Below are positions 34,073 through 43,229 of a DNA stretch of 64,000 bases, in pieces. The stretch comes from Haliea sp. (lineage in GTDB: Bacteria > Pseudomonadota > Gammaproteobacteria > Pseudomonadales > Halieaceae). Where the stretch lies: NCBI GenBank assembly GCA_016704305.1, contig JADJAL010000010.1, forward strand, positions 62,001 through 126,000. Direction: 5' to 3'. The first letter of the stretch is position 1. Every line of letters starts with the position of its first letter. Below the pieces are notes generated by a model that had not been told where the DNA came from, ran no database searches, and saw only the letters and a list, made by a program, of their open reading frames with translations. The translations under genes and the position numbers were made by a program.

Positions 34073-35137
34073 TCACTCCGCGCTCGCGGTGCTGATCAAT
34101 ACCTTCTCGCCGTCCGACAGATAGCCGGCGCCATCGACCACGATCTGGTCGCCCGCCGCCAGGCCGGCCGTCACCGCCACCAGTGCACCGGACATGCGGC
34201 CGGTGGAAATGCGGGTGCGGGTGGCGGCGCCGGTTGCCGGGTCCACCACGAAGACCAGCGCCTGGTCGCCATGGCCCTCCAGGATCGCATCGACCGGAAT
34301 CGCCAGCGCGACATCCGCAGCGACTGACGGCGTGATGGCGGCGCGGCCGACCAGGCCACTTTTTAGCGGCGCTGCGTGATGGTCAATTTTCAGCTTGATC
34401 TGGAAGGTGCCAGTGCGCGCGTCGGCATCGGCGCCGATTTCGGAGATCGTGGCGCTGAACACCTGGTCGGGGAAGGCGTCGAAGGTGACTTCCGCCGTAT
34501 CGCCCAACGCCACTCGCAATGCGTCGCGGTCCGCAAGACCGGCCGACAGCACGAACGATTCGCTCATGTCCGAGAGGGTCATGACCGGCGCCCCGGCCGC
34601 GACCACCCCATTGGCTTCCACAGAGCGTTGCAGCACGACCCCGTCTGCGGGCGCGACGATACTGGCATAGCCCTGGTTGGAGCGGGCCGCCTGCGCGGCG
34701 GCGTACGTGGATTTGGCTAGCGCCTGCGCATCCTGCAGGGAGGCGTCCGAGGCATAATCGCGCGCGTGCAATGTGCGGATGCGGTCGAGTTCGCGCACCG
34801 CCTTGTCAGCGGCTTCCTGCGCCTCACGCAGCTGGGCGTTGACGTCGCGCGGGTCGAGTTCAGCGAGCACCTGGCCTTTGGTCACCGCGTCACCCTCCTG
34901 CACGCTCAGCACCGACACCACGCCGGCGGTCTTGAACGCCAGCACATAGGTGCGGTCCGGCTCCACGCGCCCGACCGTGCGGATCTGGTTGAGGAACTCC
35001 GCCGGGGCCGCGGTCGCCACGCGGACCGGGACGGCCTGCGCCGCAACCACCAGTTCCGGCGCAGCGACCGAGCCGCCGCACGCTGCAACGCTCAGGCTAA
35101 TTGCCGAAATACTGAAAAAAAGGTTCCAATGACGCAT
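34073..35137 (-). CDS. RND efflux periplasmic adaptor lipoprotein
   Basis: A 354-residue membrane-fusion protein. The N terminus is a lipoprotein signal: RHWNLFFSISAISLSVAAC with lipidated Cys in LSVAAC, followed by GGSVAAP. The lipoyl-like half motifs EGDAVTKGQVLAELDPRDV and SIVAPADGVVLQRSVEANGV flank a coiled-coil hairpin (LREAQEAADKAVRELDRI). The C terminus is a beta-barrel domain. It links the RND permease to an outer-membrane channel. ATG 35137 is used; upstream starts would spoil the signal peptide. The promoter and operators lie 30-60 bp upstream. Confidence 0.92.
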   Translation of the reverse strand: MRHWNLFFSISAISLSVAACGGSVAAPELVVAAQAVPVRVATAAPAEFLNQIRTVGRVEPDRTYVLAFKTAGVVSVLSVQEGDAVTKGQVLAELDPRDVNAQLREAQEAADKAVRELDRIRTLHARDYASDASLQDAQALAKSTYAAAQAARSNQGYASIVAPADGVVLQRSVEANGVVAAGAPVMTLSDMSESFVLSAGLADRDALRVALGDTAEVTFDAFPDQVFSATISEIGADADARTGTFQIKLKIDHHAAPLKSGLVGRAAITPSVAADVALAIPVDAILEGHGDQALVFVVDPATGAATRTRISTGRMSGALVAVTAGLAAGDQIVVDGAGYLSDGEKVLISTASAE

Positions 35138-35150
35138 GGCCAACCCCAAA

Positions 35151-35200
35151 CTAGACACTGTCTGGATCAATGTAGCAGCACATCTTTTCACTGTCTAGAT
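35151..35200 (-). promoter_or_regulatory. Efflux-operon promoter with two TetR-type operators
   Basis: On the minus strand: -35 TAGACA (35197-35192), 17-bp spacer, -10 TACATT (35174-35169). Two copies of CACTGTCTRGAT (plus-strand view, 35156-35167 and 35189-35200) flank the core; the first forms an inverted repeat AGACA-C-TGTCT (35153-35163). One overlaps the -35, the other lies just past the -10, a layout that blocks RNA polymerase. Confidence 0.7.
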
Positions 35201-35361
35201 GGAATAGTATCCACTTCAGCCTAAAAGTGGCACTTGGGCGGCAAATCGAGTGGCGATCCTATGCCATTCGAGTTGTCGCAGGTCACGAAGCTTACGTAAG
35301 TGCATATTTTCCCTGCGTTGCTATCGCGTACAATGGCCCGTCAATCGCTTGGGGTGAACCG

Positions 35362-36318
35362 GTGCATACACAAGACTTTCCACAACTCGCATCCGTCGAG
35401 GCAATCGAGCAGGGTTTTGAAGCGCACGGCTATATCTGCAGTCGCAAAATCGCCACTGCGGTGTTTTTGGCGTTCCAATTGCGCAAACCCGTGCTGGTGG
35501 AGGGCCCGCCCGGCGTGGGCAAGACTGAACTCGCCAAAACCATTGCCCTGCTGCTCGATACGCCGCTGATTCGCCTGCAGTGCTATGAAGGCCTGGATGA
35601 GGCCAAGGCGCTGTACGAATGGAAATACGGCAAACAATTGCTGTACACACAGATACTCAAGGAAAAGCTGGGCGACCTGCTGCAGGGCGCGCAAAGCCTG
35701 GCGGACTCGGTGGCGAAATTGCACCAGTTCGGGGATATCTTTTATTCGGAAGAGTTTCTGGAGCCCAGGCCACTGCTGAAAGCCATGCAGCAGGAAAAGG
35801 GTGCCATCCTGTTGATCGACGAGGTCGACAAGGCCGATTACGAATTCGAGTCGCTGCTGTTGGAAATCCTGTCCGACTACCAGATTTCCATCCCCGAGAT
35901 CGGCACGGTGAAGGCGCGCTCCACGCCGATGGTGTTCCTGACCAGCAACAACACGCGCGACATTTCCGATGCCCTCAAGCGCCGCTGCCTGCACCTGTAT
36001 ATTCCGTTTCCCACTGTGGAACTGGAGGAGCGCATCATACTCAGCCGCGTGCCCGGCGTGGATGAGCAGCTGCGCCACCAACTGGTGAACTTCGTGCATT
36101 CGCTGCGCCAGATGGACCTGAAAAAGGCGCCGGCCATTTCCGAGACGATCGACTGGGCGCGCAGCCTGGTGTTGCTGCACGCCGAGCATCTGGACGAGGA
36201 GCTGGTGCGCAGCACCCTCAACGTGCTGCTGAAATACGAGGACGATATCGGCGCCACCGAGAGCGAGCTGCGCACGCTGGTGCGAGACAGCGTGACCGAC
36301 AACCAGGTGGGCCGTTGA
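35362..36318 (+). CDS. MoxR family AAA+ ATPase
   Basis: A 318-residue MoxR ATPase. Walker A is EGPPGVGKTELAKT, Walker B ILLIDEVDKADYEFE, and sensor/Arg-finger regions FLTSNNTRDISDALKRRCLH follow. GTG 35362 is chosen, with GGGGTGA upstream and the family start HTQDFPQLASVEAIEQGFEA; longer upstream frames lack conserved sequence. MoxR proteins act as chaperone-like motors that insert metal cofactors or activate protein complexes with a VWA partner. The CoxE-like VWA gene follows 10 bp downstream. A possible -10 TACAAT is at 35329-35334. Confidence 0.9.
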   Translation: MHTQDFPQLASVEAIEQGFEAHGYICSRKIATAVFLAFQLRKPVLVEGPPGVGKTELAKTIALLLDTPLIRLQCYEGLDEAKALYEWKYGKQLLYTQILKEKLGDLLQGAQSLADSVAKLHQFGDIFYSEEFLEPRPLLKAMQQEKGAILLIDEVDKADYEFESLLLEILSDYQISIPEIGTVKARSTPMVFLTSNNTRDISDALKRRCLHLYIPFPTVELEERIILSRVPGVDEQLRHQLVNFVHSLRQMDLKKAPAISETIDWARSLVLLHAEHLDEELVRSTLNVLLKYEDDIGATESELRTLVRDSVTDNQVGR

Positions 36319-36328
36319 TGCAGGGACC

Positions 36329-37750
36329 ATGCAGTCCAATCTAGTCAACTTCATCCAGGTCCTGCGTACCCACGAGGTGAGGGTATCGCCCGCGGAGACC
36401 CTCGATGCGGTGGAGGTGTGCACGACCCTGGGCTACGCCGATCGCACCCTGCTGCGCGACGGGTTGGCGATGACGCTGGCCAAAACCCCCGAGGAGGAAG
36501 CGATTTTCCTGCTCTGCTTCGACCGCTATTTCCAACAGGACTTCGCCGATTTTTCCGCCTCGGCTGATCAGGCAGCGGCTGCAGCGGCGCCCAATTCGCT
36601 GCCAGCACCTGACGATGCGACCGCAGCAGAACATTACGCCGCCACGCAGGTCGCCGCATTACAACTGGCCGCCGAGGATGCGCCTGCGCTGCAGACACTG
36701 TTGCAAACCCCGCTGATGCAAAACCTGCTCAGCAATGATCGCACCGAGCTGACGCTGGCGATCAATCGCGCCGCCGAGCAGGTGGGCCTCGCACAAATCC
36801 AGATATTTACCCAGAAAGGCCAGTTCACGCGTCGCATTCTCGATGCGCTGGGCGAGGAGGCCATTCGCAACACGGTGATCGCGCTGGAGCAGGCCCAGAG
36901 CCCGGCGCTGCCGGTACTGCAGCGCTACCGCGACAAATTGCGGGAACAGGTGCGCGACTACGTCGAACGCGAGTACCTGTTGCACGCCGAAGGTAAAACC
37001 CGCCAGTTCATGGACGACATCCTGAGCAAGACAAGGCTGAACAATATCGAGCACATCTACCTGCATAAAGTGCACGAGCTGATCCGCAAGATGGCGAAGA
37101 AACTGGCCACTCGCCATTCGCGCAAGCGCAAGCTGCTCAAACGCGGGCGCCTGGACATGGCCAAAACGCTGCGCAAGGGTATCCCGAACGACGGCGTGAT
37201 GTTCAACACCTACTGGCGACAGACGCGCAAGGACAAGCCACAGATACTGGCGGTGTGCGACGTCAGCGGCTCTGTCGCCGCCTACGCCAAGTTCTTACTC
37301 ATGTTTCTGTACAGCTTGCAGGATATCCTGCCGAAGGTCCGCAGTTTCGCGTTTTCCAGCCATTTGGGCGAAGTTAGCGCATATTTCGCTGAGTATCCGC
37401 TACAGAAGGCGATTGAACTGGTGAACTGGAAGTACGGCGGAGCCACGGACTACGGCAACAGCCTGGTGGATTTCGCCAAACTTGCACTGGATGACATCAA
37501 CAGCAATACCACCGTGATCATCCTCGGCGATGCACGCAATAATAACGGCGATCCAAAACTGGAGATTCTGCAGAGCATTTTCCAGCGTGCGCGGCAGGTA
37601 ATCTGGCTCAATCCCGAATCGCGCCGCTCGTGGGGAACTGGCGATTCTGAGATGTTGCGCTACCTTAGCGCCTGTCATTTTAGTGCTGAATGCAATAACC
37701 TTAAGCAACTTGAACGTATTGTCGATCACCTTCTCAAGAGCAGCCGATAA
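36329..37750 (+). CDS. CoxE-like VWA domain protein
   Basis: A 473-residue protein of the CoxE-like VWA family (COG3552/DUF58-neighbouring type). The VWA core begins QILAVCDVSGSVAAYAKFLL, which holds the DxSxS metal-adhesion site, and continues to YGGATDYGNSLVDFAKLALD and TTVIILGDARNNNGDPKLEI. The long N-terminal helical part is typical of CoxE. It usually works with a MoxR ATPase to mature large metalloenzymes such as carbon monoxide dehydrogenase. No such target enzyme lies here, so the client is unknown. It is followed immediately by the zinc-ribbon membrane protein gene. Confidence 0.85.
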   Translation: MQSNLVNFIQVLRTHEVRVSPAETLDAVEVCTTLGYADRTLLRDGLAMTLAKTPEEEAIFLLCFDRYFQQDFADFSASADQAAAAAAPNSLPAPDDATAAEHYAATQVAALQLAAEDAPALQTLLQTPLMQNLLSNDRTELTLAINRAAEQVGLAQIQIFTQKGQFTRRILDALGEEAIRNTVIALEQAQSPALPVLQRYRDKLREQVRDYVEREYLLHAEGKTRQFMDDILSKTRLNNIEHIYLHKVHELIRKMAKKLATRHSRKRKLLKRGRLDMAKTLRKGIPNDGVMFNTYWRQTRKDKPQILAVCDVSGSVAAYAKFLLMFLYSLQDILPKVRSFAFSSHLGEVSAYFAEYPLQKAIELVNWKYGGATDYGNSLVDFAKLALDDINSNTTVIILGDARNNNGDPKLEILQSIFQRARQVIWLNPESRRSWGTGDSEMLRYLSACHFSAECNNLKQLERIVDHLLKSSR

Positions 37751-37755
37751 TCCCC

Positions 37756-37959
37756 ATGGCGTACCACTGCAAAGACTGCAGCTACCGCGGAACGAAAAGC
37801 GGTCAGATGGGAGAGTGCCTGGCGTGCGGCTCGTACAACACCGTTCAGCGCTCAATGACGTTCAATGAGCAGCCGGCACCGAAAAAATGGCGGCTCGTGC
37901 TCCTGTTCGCGCTGTGGGGCGTGCTGATTGCCATGGTTATAGGAAAGCTAGTCCACTGA
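37756..37959 (+). CDS. Small zinc-ribbon protein with one membrane segment
   Basis: A 67-residue protein. Two CxxC knuckles, CKDCSYRG at residues 5-8 and CLACGSYN at 21-24, form a rubredoxin-like zinc ribbon facing the cytoplasm. The helix WRLVLLFALWGVLIAMVIG spans the inner membrane near the C terminus. It follows the CoxE-like gene by 5 bp and is probably in its operon. It overlaps the frame opening the next protein. It could be a membrane anchor or cofactor-sensing partner. No known named family. Confidence 0.8.
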   Translation: MAYHCKDCSYRGTKSGQMGECLACGSYNTVQRSMTFNEQPAPKKWRLVLLFALWGVLIAMVIGKLVH

Positions 37960-38057
37960 AACTGGGTGCCGAACACGTTCCATTCCCCTGTTCACTGCGC
38001 GAGCTGGTGCTGGACCGCTATGGCGAGCCGGCGGGGGTCGGTGGCGATGAACACCCC

Positions 38058-40412
38058 ATGCACATGGACGAGTTGCTCGAATACCTCAAAAACATCGACA
38101 ATTTCAGCCTTTCGCCCTGGGTAGCGCTCATCGGCCAGACCGAAGCCATCGGCGACCCGGCGACCCCCTCGCGAGAGCAGACCGCGATACTGCGCTGGCT
38201 CGGCAAGGCGCTGGAAATCTGGGAAAAACAATCGCCACTGGAAGGCCGCGTCGCCGCCCAGGTGCGCAGGCTAAAGCCGTTGTCGGCCGCGCTTGCCCTC
38301 ACGGAGCCGAGTTTCCTGCAGCCCGGCGCACATCCGTTGCACCAGTTGCTCGATAGCATCCAGGCCCGGGCCATTGGCTGGCAGGCGCGACTGGACCGAG
38401 TGGGCGCCATTCTGGAGCAGCAAGTCACCAAAGCGGTGGACGACTCCCGGCAATGGTTTACCAACAAATCCACCAACCTGGCCGGCATTTGCGCCGAATT
38501 CTCCGCTGCCGCTGAACGCGACCAGGCGCGCGCCCAACGCATGATCCAGCGCGTCGTGGAAGCGGAAGCCGGCAAGGTCAAAACCGTGGCTGCCAAGCAG
38601 GAGGCGGCGCGCATGATCAATGCAGCGCTGCAAAAATACCTCGCACCGGATGAAATCGGCGCTTTTATCAAAGGCCCCTGGTACACCAGCGCGCAGTTGC
38701 TCCTGCTCAAGTTTGGCGCGGACTCCGAGCAGTGGCAGAAAATGTCCGCCACCACGGAAACCTTACTGGACTCATTCCAGAGCATGGAGGTTGCGGACGA
38801 CACACGGCGCCAACACCTTTTTGAGGTGGTGACGCAACTGCCGAAGGAAATGCGGCGCTGGCTGCTCAGCCTCCACCACGACACCGAGGCCGTGAACGAA
38901 GCAATGGGGCTGGTCGAATTCGCCCACCTGCGGATCCTGCGCAGGCAGCCGGTGGAGCTGCAGCACGTACTCCCAATCGCCATGGAAGGGGAACATGACA
39001 GCGCCGATGCCGCACAAAATGCCGGCGCGATGAAGAAATTGCAGGAGGGACAGTGGTTCGCCGTCGAGCCCGGCGACGGCGTTGTGCGCGTGCAGCTCGT
39101 GCTAAAGGTGGAGCAGTCACAGCAGTTACTGTTCACCAATATGGCTGGCATCAAGGTCCTGCAACTGAACGTGAGCGAATTCGGCCGACTACAGTCGCAG
39201 GGAAAGGTAAAGGCCCTGCACAGCGGCGCAACGTTCAGCCTTTGCCTGGCCCATGCCGTAGGTATCGATTCCGTGGAAATATTGGATGCACTGGCAAGTG
39301 CGCTCGCGGAGTCACAGCCCCTGCCAGAACCAGAATCAAATACGGAATCAAATGCGGAATCAAACGCGGAGCCGATGGTTGACCCCAGCGTGGATTCTGA
39401 GCCGCTTCTGCTTGCGGAGTCGAAAGCCAAACCAAAGTCGAAGTCAAAATCAGGGGCGAAGTCGGGCGCCAAATCGGTGCCGAAATCCGTACTGAAGCCG
39501 GAGCCTGAACCGGAGTTGGCACTCGACCTCACATTGGAGACGACATTCGCGCAGGCAGTACAAACGACAGACGAGCCGGTGGAGGTGATTCAGGATCAAG
39601 ACTATCAGCTGATGTCCAGTGACGATCGCGAGGAAGCGGCGCAGCCGAGGGTCTTCCCAAACAACAAGCCGAGTAATAAGCCGAGCAATACGCTGAGTGA
39701 TGTGCTTGGCAATACACCGACCAGTGCGCCAACCAGCACGCCAGGCAATAAACCGATGCCGGATGCCAGGCCACCCATGAACAACAGATCCCCGGGCAAC
39801 AACGGGTACCTCGCGGAACAGGCGGAGGAAATCCGGGCGCGAGGTGGCTACTTTGTCTCGCAAACAGCACAGCAGGACGCTACTCGCGATGCCGGCGCAG
39901 ACGAGACATATGGGCAACGCGCGAATAAGCTGGCCAGCCAGGACTTCCTGGAGGAGTCGGCCAGGTTTATCTCGGCAGACGAGGAAATTCTGCTGGATCT
40001 GCCCGCGTACGATGACACGCAGGATCGACCTACCTACACGCAGGCCGGAAGTATCGATGCGTTGCCAGAAACCGACGCAGCCTATGCAGAACTGGCACCG
40101 GCGCCTGCAGCAGAGGTCTATCGCGAGAGCAGGGGCGCGAGTCCTTCGCAGGATACCCAACGCAGGATTAATCTGCCGATGGGCGCCTGGCTGGGATTCC
40201 ACGACGGTGACACGCCGCTGATGGCGCGGCTGGCGGTCTACGACCTGGAGAATGATTACTACATTTTCGTGAATCGCAAAGGCGTCAAAATGCGACAGGT
40301 AAGCCGACTGGAATTGCTCAACCTGATCGACAATGGACTGGTCGATATTCTGGAAACCAACTCGAACTTCCGCGATGAAGTGACCGAGGTTCGCAAAAAA
40401 CTCGATCAATAA
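38058..40412 (+). CDS. DUF1631 family protein
   Basis: A protein of about 784 residues of the DUF1631 family. The N-terminal two thirds are helical and charged (LLDSIQARAIGWQARLDRVG, AAERDQARAQRMIQRVVEAE). After residue about 415 come Ser/Lys/Pro/Asn-rich linkers with short repeats (SNTESNAESNAEP, SKAKPKSKSKSGAKSGAK, NKPSNKPSNT). The C terminus GAWLGFHDGDTPLMARLAVY to VDILETNSNF is the conserved end of the family, which often resembles a PilZ-like beta domain. Function is unknown. Start is uncertain: ATG 38058, GTG 38007 or CTG 37956 are all possible. A PilZ gene follows. Confidence 0.75.
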   Translation: MHMDELLEYLKNIDNFSLSPWVALIGQTEAIGDPATPSREQTAILRWLGKALEIWEKQSPLEGRVAAQVRRLKPLSAALALTEPSFLQPGAHPLHQLLDSIQARAIGWQARLDRVGAILEQQVTKAVDDSRQWFTNKSTNLAGICAEFSAAAERDQARAQRMIQRVVEAEAGKVKTVAAKQEAARMINAALQKYLAPDEIGAFIKGPWYTSAQLLLLKFGADSEQWQKMSATTETLLDSFQSMEVADDTRRQHLFEVVTQLPKEMRRWLLSLHHDTEAVNEAMGLVEFAHLRILRRQPVELQHVLPIAMEGEHDSADAAQNAGAMKKLQEGQWFAVEPGDGVVRVQLVLKVEQSQQLLFTNMAGIKVLQLNVSEFGRLQSQGKVKALHSGATFSLCLAHAVGIDSVEILDALASALAESQPLPEPESNTESNAESNAEPMVDPSVDSEPLLLAESKAKPKSKSKSGAKSGAKSVPKSVLKPEPEPELALDLTLETTFAQAVQTTDEPVEVIQDQDYQLMSSDDREEAAQPRVFPNNKPSNKPSNTLSDVLGNTPTSAPTSTPGNKPMPDARPPMNNRSPGNNGYLAEQAEEIRARGGYFVSQTAQQDATRDAGADETYGQRANKLASQDFLEESARFISADEEILLDLPAYDDTQDRPTYTQAGSIDALPETDAAYAELAPAPAAEVYRESRGASPSQDTQRRINLPMGAWLGFHDGDTPLMARLAVYDLENDYYIFVNRKGVKMRQVSRLELLNLIDNGLVDILETNSNFRDEVTEVRKKLDQ

Positions 40413-40429
40413 TAGAATTGGATACGCCC

Positions 40430-40789
40430 ATGCCAGAACAACGAAGAAAGCACCTGCGACTGCCGATTGAGAGCACAACCTTCATCGAGCTGCTGTCACC
40501 ACGCATGGATCAAAGTCATTCCGGAAGGATGGTCACATGCAAAACCATCAACGTGTCGCGCGGAGGCTTGCAGGTGATACTGGCAGAGAAGCTGACCGTG
40601 GCTGCCATCTTGCAAATTGGCGTTGACCTGCCCACCGCAACTGAAACCCTCTATCTGGCGGGCGAAGTGCGTTGGTGCCTGCCGAGCAATGACGAACAGC
40701 ACCCGTGGATGGCTGGCTTCCAGATACTGAATGCCAGTGACTCCGACGTCGAGCAGTGGGTAGCGTTGATCGCGGCGATGGAAAGCTGA
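40430..40789 (+). CDS. PilZ domain protein (c-di-GMP binding)
   Basis: A 119-residue single-domain PilZ protein. The c-di-GMP motif RRKHLRLP (RxxxR at the N terminus) and the NVSRGGLQV box (D/NxSxxG) are both present. It should bind cyclic di-GMP and signal to a partner involved in motility or surface behaviour. The stop TGA overlaps the ATG of the LLM oxidoreductase gene by one base, so they are translationally coupled. pilU, encoding a twitching ATPase, is the next but one gene on the opposite strand. Confidence 0.88.
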   Translation: MPEQRRKHLRLPIESTTFIELLSPRMDQSHSGRMVTCKTINVSRGGLQVILAEKLTVAAILQIGVDLPTATETLYLAGEVRWCLPSNDEQHPWMAGFQILNASDSDVEQWVALIAAMES

Positions 40790-41781
40790 TGGCCAACGTC
40801 ATGCTGCGCTTCGATATGCGCCTGCCCGAATTCGCCACTTCATCACAGGCGGATTTGTACGAGACAGCCATCGAAATGTGCGCCTGGGGCGACCAGCACG
40901 CAATCGGCAGCGTCCATCTGTCTGAGCACCACGGCGCGGATGACGGCTACTGTCCATCGCCCATGGTGCTTGCCTCGGCCATTGCCGCGCGCACCCGCAA
41001 TATGCGTATTTTCCTCTCCGCATTGATCGCACCGCTGCACGACCCGGTGCGACTGGCGGAGGATCTCACGGTGCTGGACAACATCAGCCGTGGGCGCGTC
41101 ATCCCGATTCTCAGCGGCGGTTACCGGGAGGAGGAATTCCAGGCTGTCGGCAAAAATCTGGGGGTGCGCAAACAGTACATGGACGACATCGGCGGCTTTC
41201 TCAAACAGGCGTGGAGCACGCAGACGTTTGCATTCGAGGGCCGCACGATCACGATCACCCCAAAGCCATTCACCCAGCCGCGACCCATGATCCTGATGGG
41301 CGGCAGCAGCAAGCCCGCGGCACGCCGCGCCGCCAGGGAGGCCGACTTCTTCATTCCCTCTGGGCCCGAAATCTTTGAATACTATCGGGAAGAGTTGAAA
41401 GCGTTGGGGAAACCGGACCCTGGCCCAATGCCGTCAGCCCCGGCCACGGTCACCTTCGTCGCAGAAGAGCCTGACGCCTACTGGCAGCAGATCGCCCGGC
41501 ACGTACAACACGAGACGAATATGTACGCGCAATGGGCAGAAAAAGCGCAGGTTTTCAGTCCTTACCGGCACTTTGACAACTGCGACGACCTGCGTGCCAG
41601 TGGCGCCTACAAGGTCTATCGCCCCGATGAACTGATTGCAGCAGCGCGCGAGATGGCCAGCGCGCAACCGATCATGTTCCACCCGCTGTGCGGCGGCATC
41701 CATCCGGACCTGGCCTGGCAGAGCCTCAAGCTCTTCATGGACAAGGTCATGCCCACGCTGCGGGAAGAGGGCATTGGGTAG
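40789..41781 (+). CDS. LLM class flavin-dependent oxidoreductase
   Basis: A 330-residue luciferase-like flavoprotein. Landmarks: SVHLSEHHGADDGYCPSPMV (barrel entry with HH), IFLSALIAPLHDPVRLAEDL, LTVLDNISRGRVIPILSGGY, and PMILMGGSSKPAARRAAREA with the GGSS flavin phosphate loop. It starts at ATG 40789, one base into the PilZ stop. It probably is a monooxygenase or F420/FMN reductase acting on a small organic molecule. Coupling to PilZ is unexpected and may be accidental. Confidence 0.88.
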   Translation: MANVMLRFDMRLPEFATSSQADLYETAIEMCAWGDQHAIGSVHLSEHHGADDGYCPSPMVLASAIAARTRNMRIFLSALIAPLHDPVRLAEDLTVLDNISRGRVIPILSGGYREEEFQAVGKNLGVRKQYMDDIGGFLKQAWSTQTFAFEGRTITITPKPFTQPRPMILMGGSSKPAARRAAREADFFIPSGPEIFEYYREELKALGKPDPGPMPSAPATVTFVAEEPDAYWQQIARHVQHETNMYAQWAEKAQVFSPYRHFDNCDDLRASGAYKVYRPDELIAAAREMASAQPIMFHPLCGGIHPDLAWQSLKLFMDKVMPTLREEGIG

Positions 41782-41828
41782 CCGCCTGCCAGCCCACAGC
41801 AGGACCAGCCAGGCTGCACACTACAGCC

Positions 41829-42974
41829 TCAGCGGGGATGGAATTCGTCGTCCTCCTCGAGGGAGGCGAGGCTGAGCCCAACGGACTCGGAACTGGGCGT
41901 ATTGCCCGAGGCTCCCTCTTTGGCGAATTTGATTTTCAAGCGCACGTTGTTCGTCGAATCGGCGTTGCGCAGTGCCTCATCTTCACTGATCAGGCCTTCC
42001 TGGTACAACTCGAACAGCGCCGAGTCGAACGTCTTCATTCCGACGTTCTCGGATTTTTGCATCACTTCCTTGATGCCATCCACTTCACCTTTGAGGATCA
42101 GGTCCGCAACCATCGGCGTGCCCAGAAGTATCTCGATAGCCGCTGCGCGCTTGCCGTTCACCGTCGGAATCAGGCGCTGCGACACGATGCACTGCATATT
42201 CAGCGACAAATCCATCAACAGCTGGGGGCGCCGCTCTTCCGGGAAAAAGTTGATTATGCGATCCAGGGCCTGGTTGGCGTTGTTGGCGTGTAGCGTGGAA
42301 ATACACAGGTGTCCGGTCTCGGCAAAGGATATCGCGTGCTCCATGGTTTCGCGGTCGCGGATCTCGCCGATCAGTATCACGTCCGGCACCTGGCGCAACG
42401 TATTCTTGAGGGCGTTGTGCCAACTGCGTGTATCCACCCCGACCTCGCGCTGGTTGACGATGGACTTCTTGTGGCTGTGCACATACTCCACCGGGTCCTC
42501 GATGGTCACAATGTGGCCGCTGCTATTGCTGTTGCGATAGTCAATCAGCGCGGCCAGCGAGGTGGATTTACCCGAACCCGTCGCGCCCACGAACAGCACC
42601 AGTCCACGCTTGCGCATGACGACTTCAGTCAGGATCGGCGGCAGGCGCAAGTCCTGCCAGCGCGGAATGTCGGCTACGATATTGCGCGCCACGATGCCGA
42701 CCTCATTGCGCTGCATAAAAATATTCACGCGGAAACGACCGTAACCCGAGATCGAGGTCGCCAGGTTCATTTCCAGATCGGTCTCAAACGCAGTGCGCTG
42801 TGTCGGGTCCATCAGCTCATAGGCGATCTCCTTGATCTCGCCCGGCTGCAGGATGTCACTGGCGATAGGCTTGAGCACGCCCTGGAATTTGGCGCACGGA
42901 GGCGCTCCCGTGCTCAGGTATAAGTCCGAACCCTGTTCCGTTGACAAGATTTTCAGCCATTCGGTTATTCGCAC
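41829..42974 (-). CDS. pilU: Twitching motility ATPase PilU
   Basis: A 381-residue secretion ATPase of the PilT/PilU group. The Walker A motif GATGSGKSTSLAALIDYRN is followed by TIEDPVEYVHSHKKSIVNQR (Asp box), LIGEIRDRETMEHAISFAET (Walker B region) and the His box HLCISTLHANN. The C terminus GMKTFDSALFELYQEGLIS with LRNADSTNNVRLKIKF fits PilU. It drives retraction of type IV pili with PilT. pilT is not adjacent here; in Pseudomonas they are neighbours. It is convergent with the LLM gene. Confidence 0.92.
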   Translation of the reverse strand: MRITEWLKILSTEQGSDLYLSTGAPPCAKFQGVLKPIASDILQPGEIKEIAYELMDPTQRTAFETDLEMNLATSISGYGRFRVNIFMQRNEVGIVARNIVADIPRWQDLRLPPILTEVVMRKRGLVLFVGATGSGKSTSLAALIDYRNSNSSGHIVTIEDPVEYVHSHKKSIVNQREVGVDTRSWHNALKNTLRQVPDVILIGEIRDRETMEHAISFAETGHLCISTLHANNANQALDRIINFFPEERRPQLLMDLSLNMQCIVSQRLIPTVNGKRAAAIEILLGTPMVADLILKGEVDGIKEVMQKSENVGMKTFDSALFELYQEGLISEDEALRNADSTNNVRLKIKFAKEGASGNTPSSESVGLSLASLEEDDEFHPR

Positions 42975-43229
42975 AGGACACTCCTTTTATAGTTGCGCCT
43001 TACTTTAGCAGCTTGCCGCCGACGGACAAGGGTGGAAGCCTGCCTAATGACGGATTCCGGCAATTTCACGGTGCTGAAGACAGCTGCGATCACAGGCGCA
43101 GGCCTCTTACCCGCGCTGATAGTTGGCGCTGATCAGCCGCGATTGTGTCTGCACGAATGTCAGCGCCAATGGTAGCCACGGCGGCACGGCGCACGTATTC
43201 TATGCACCTTTTTACGCCGGAGAGACACC

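Noticed and set aside
33076..34095. Plus-strand 339-residue frame within the RND permease gene
   Set aside because: The RND permease on the minus strand has intact family motifs; the frame is its complement.
38018..39532. Minus-strand 504-residue Ser/Asp-rich frame in the DUF1631 gene
   Set aside because: It is a complement of the repeat-rich linkers, with no start signal or known domain.
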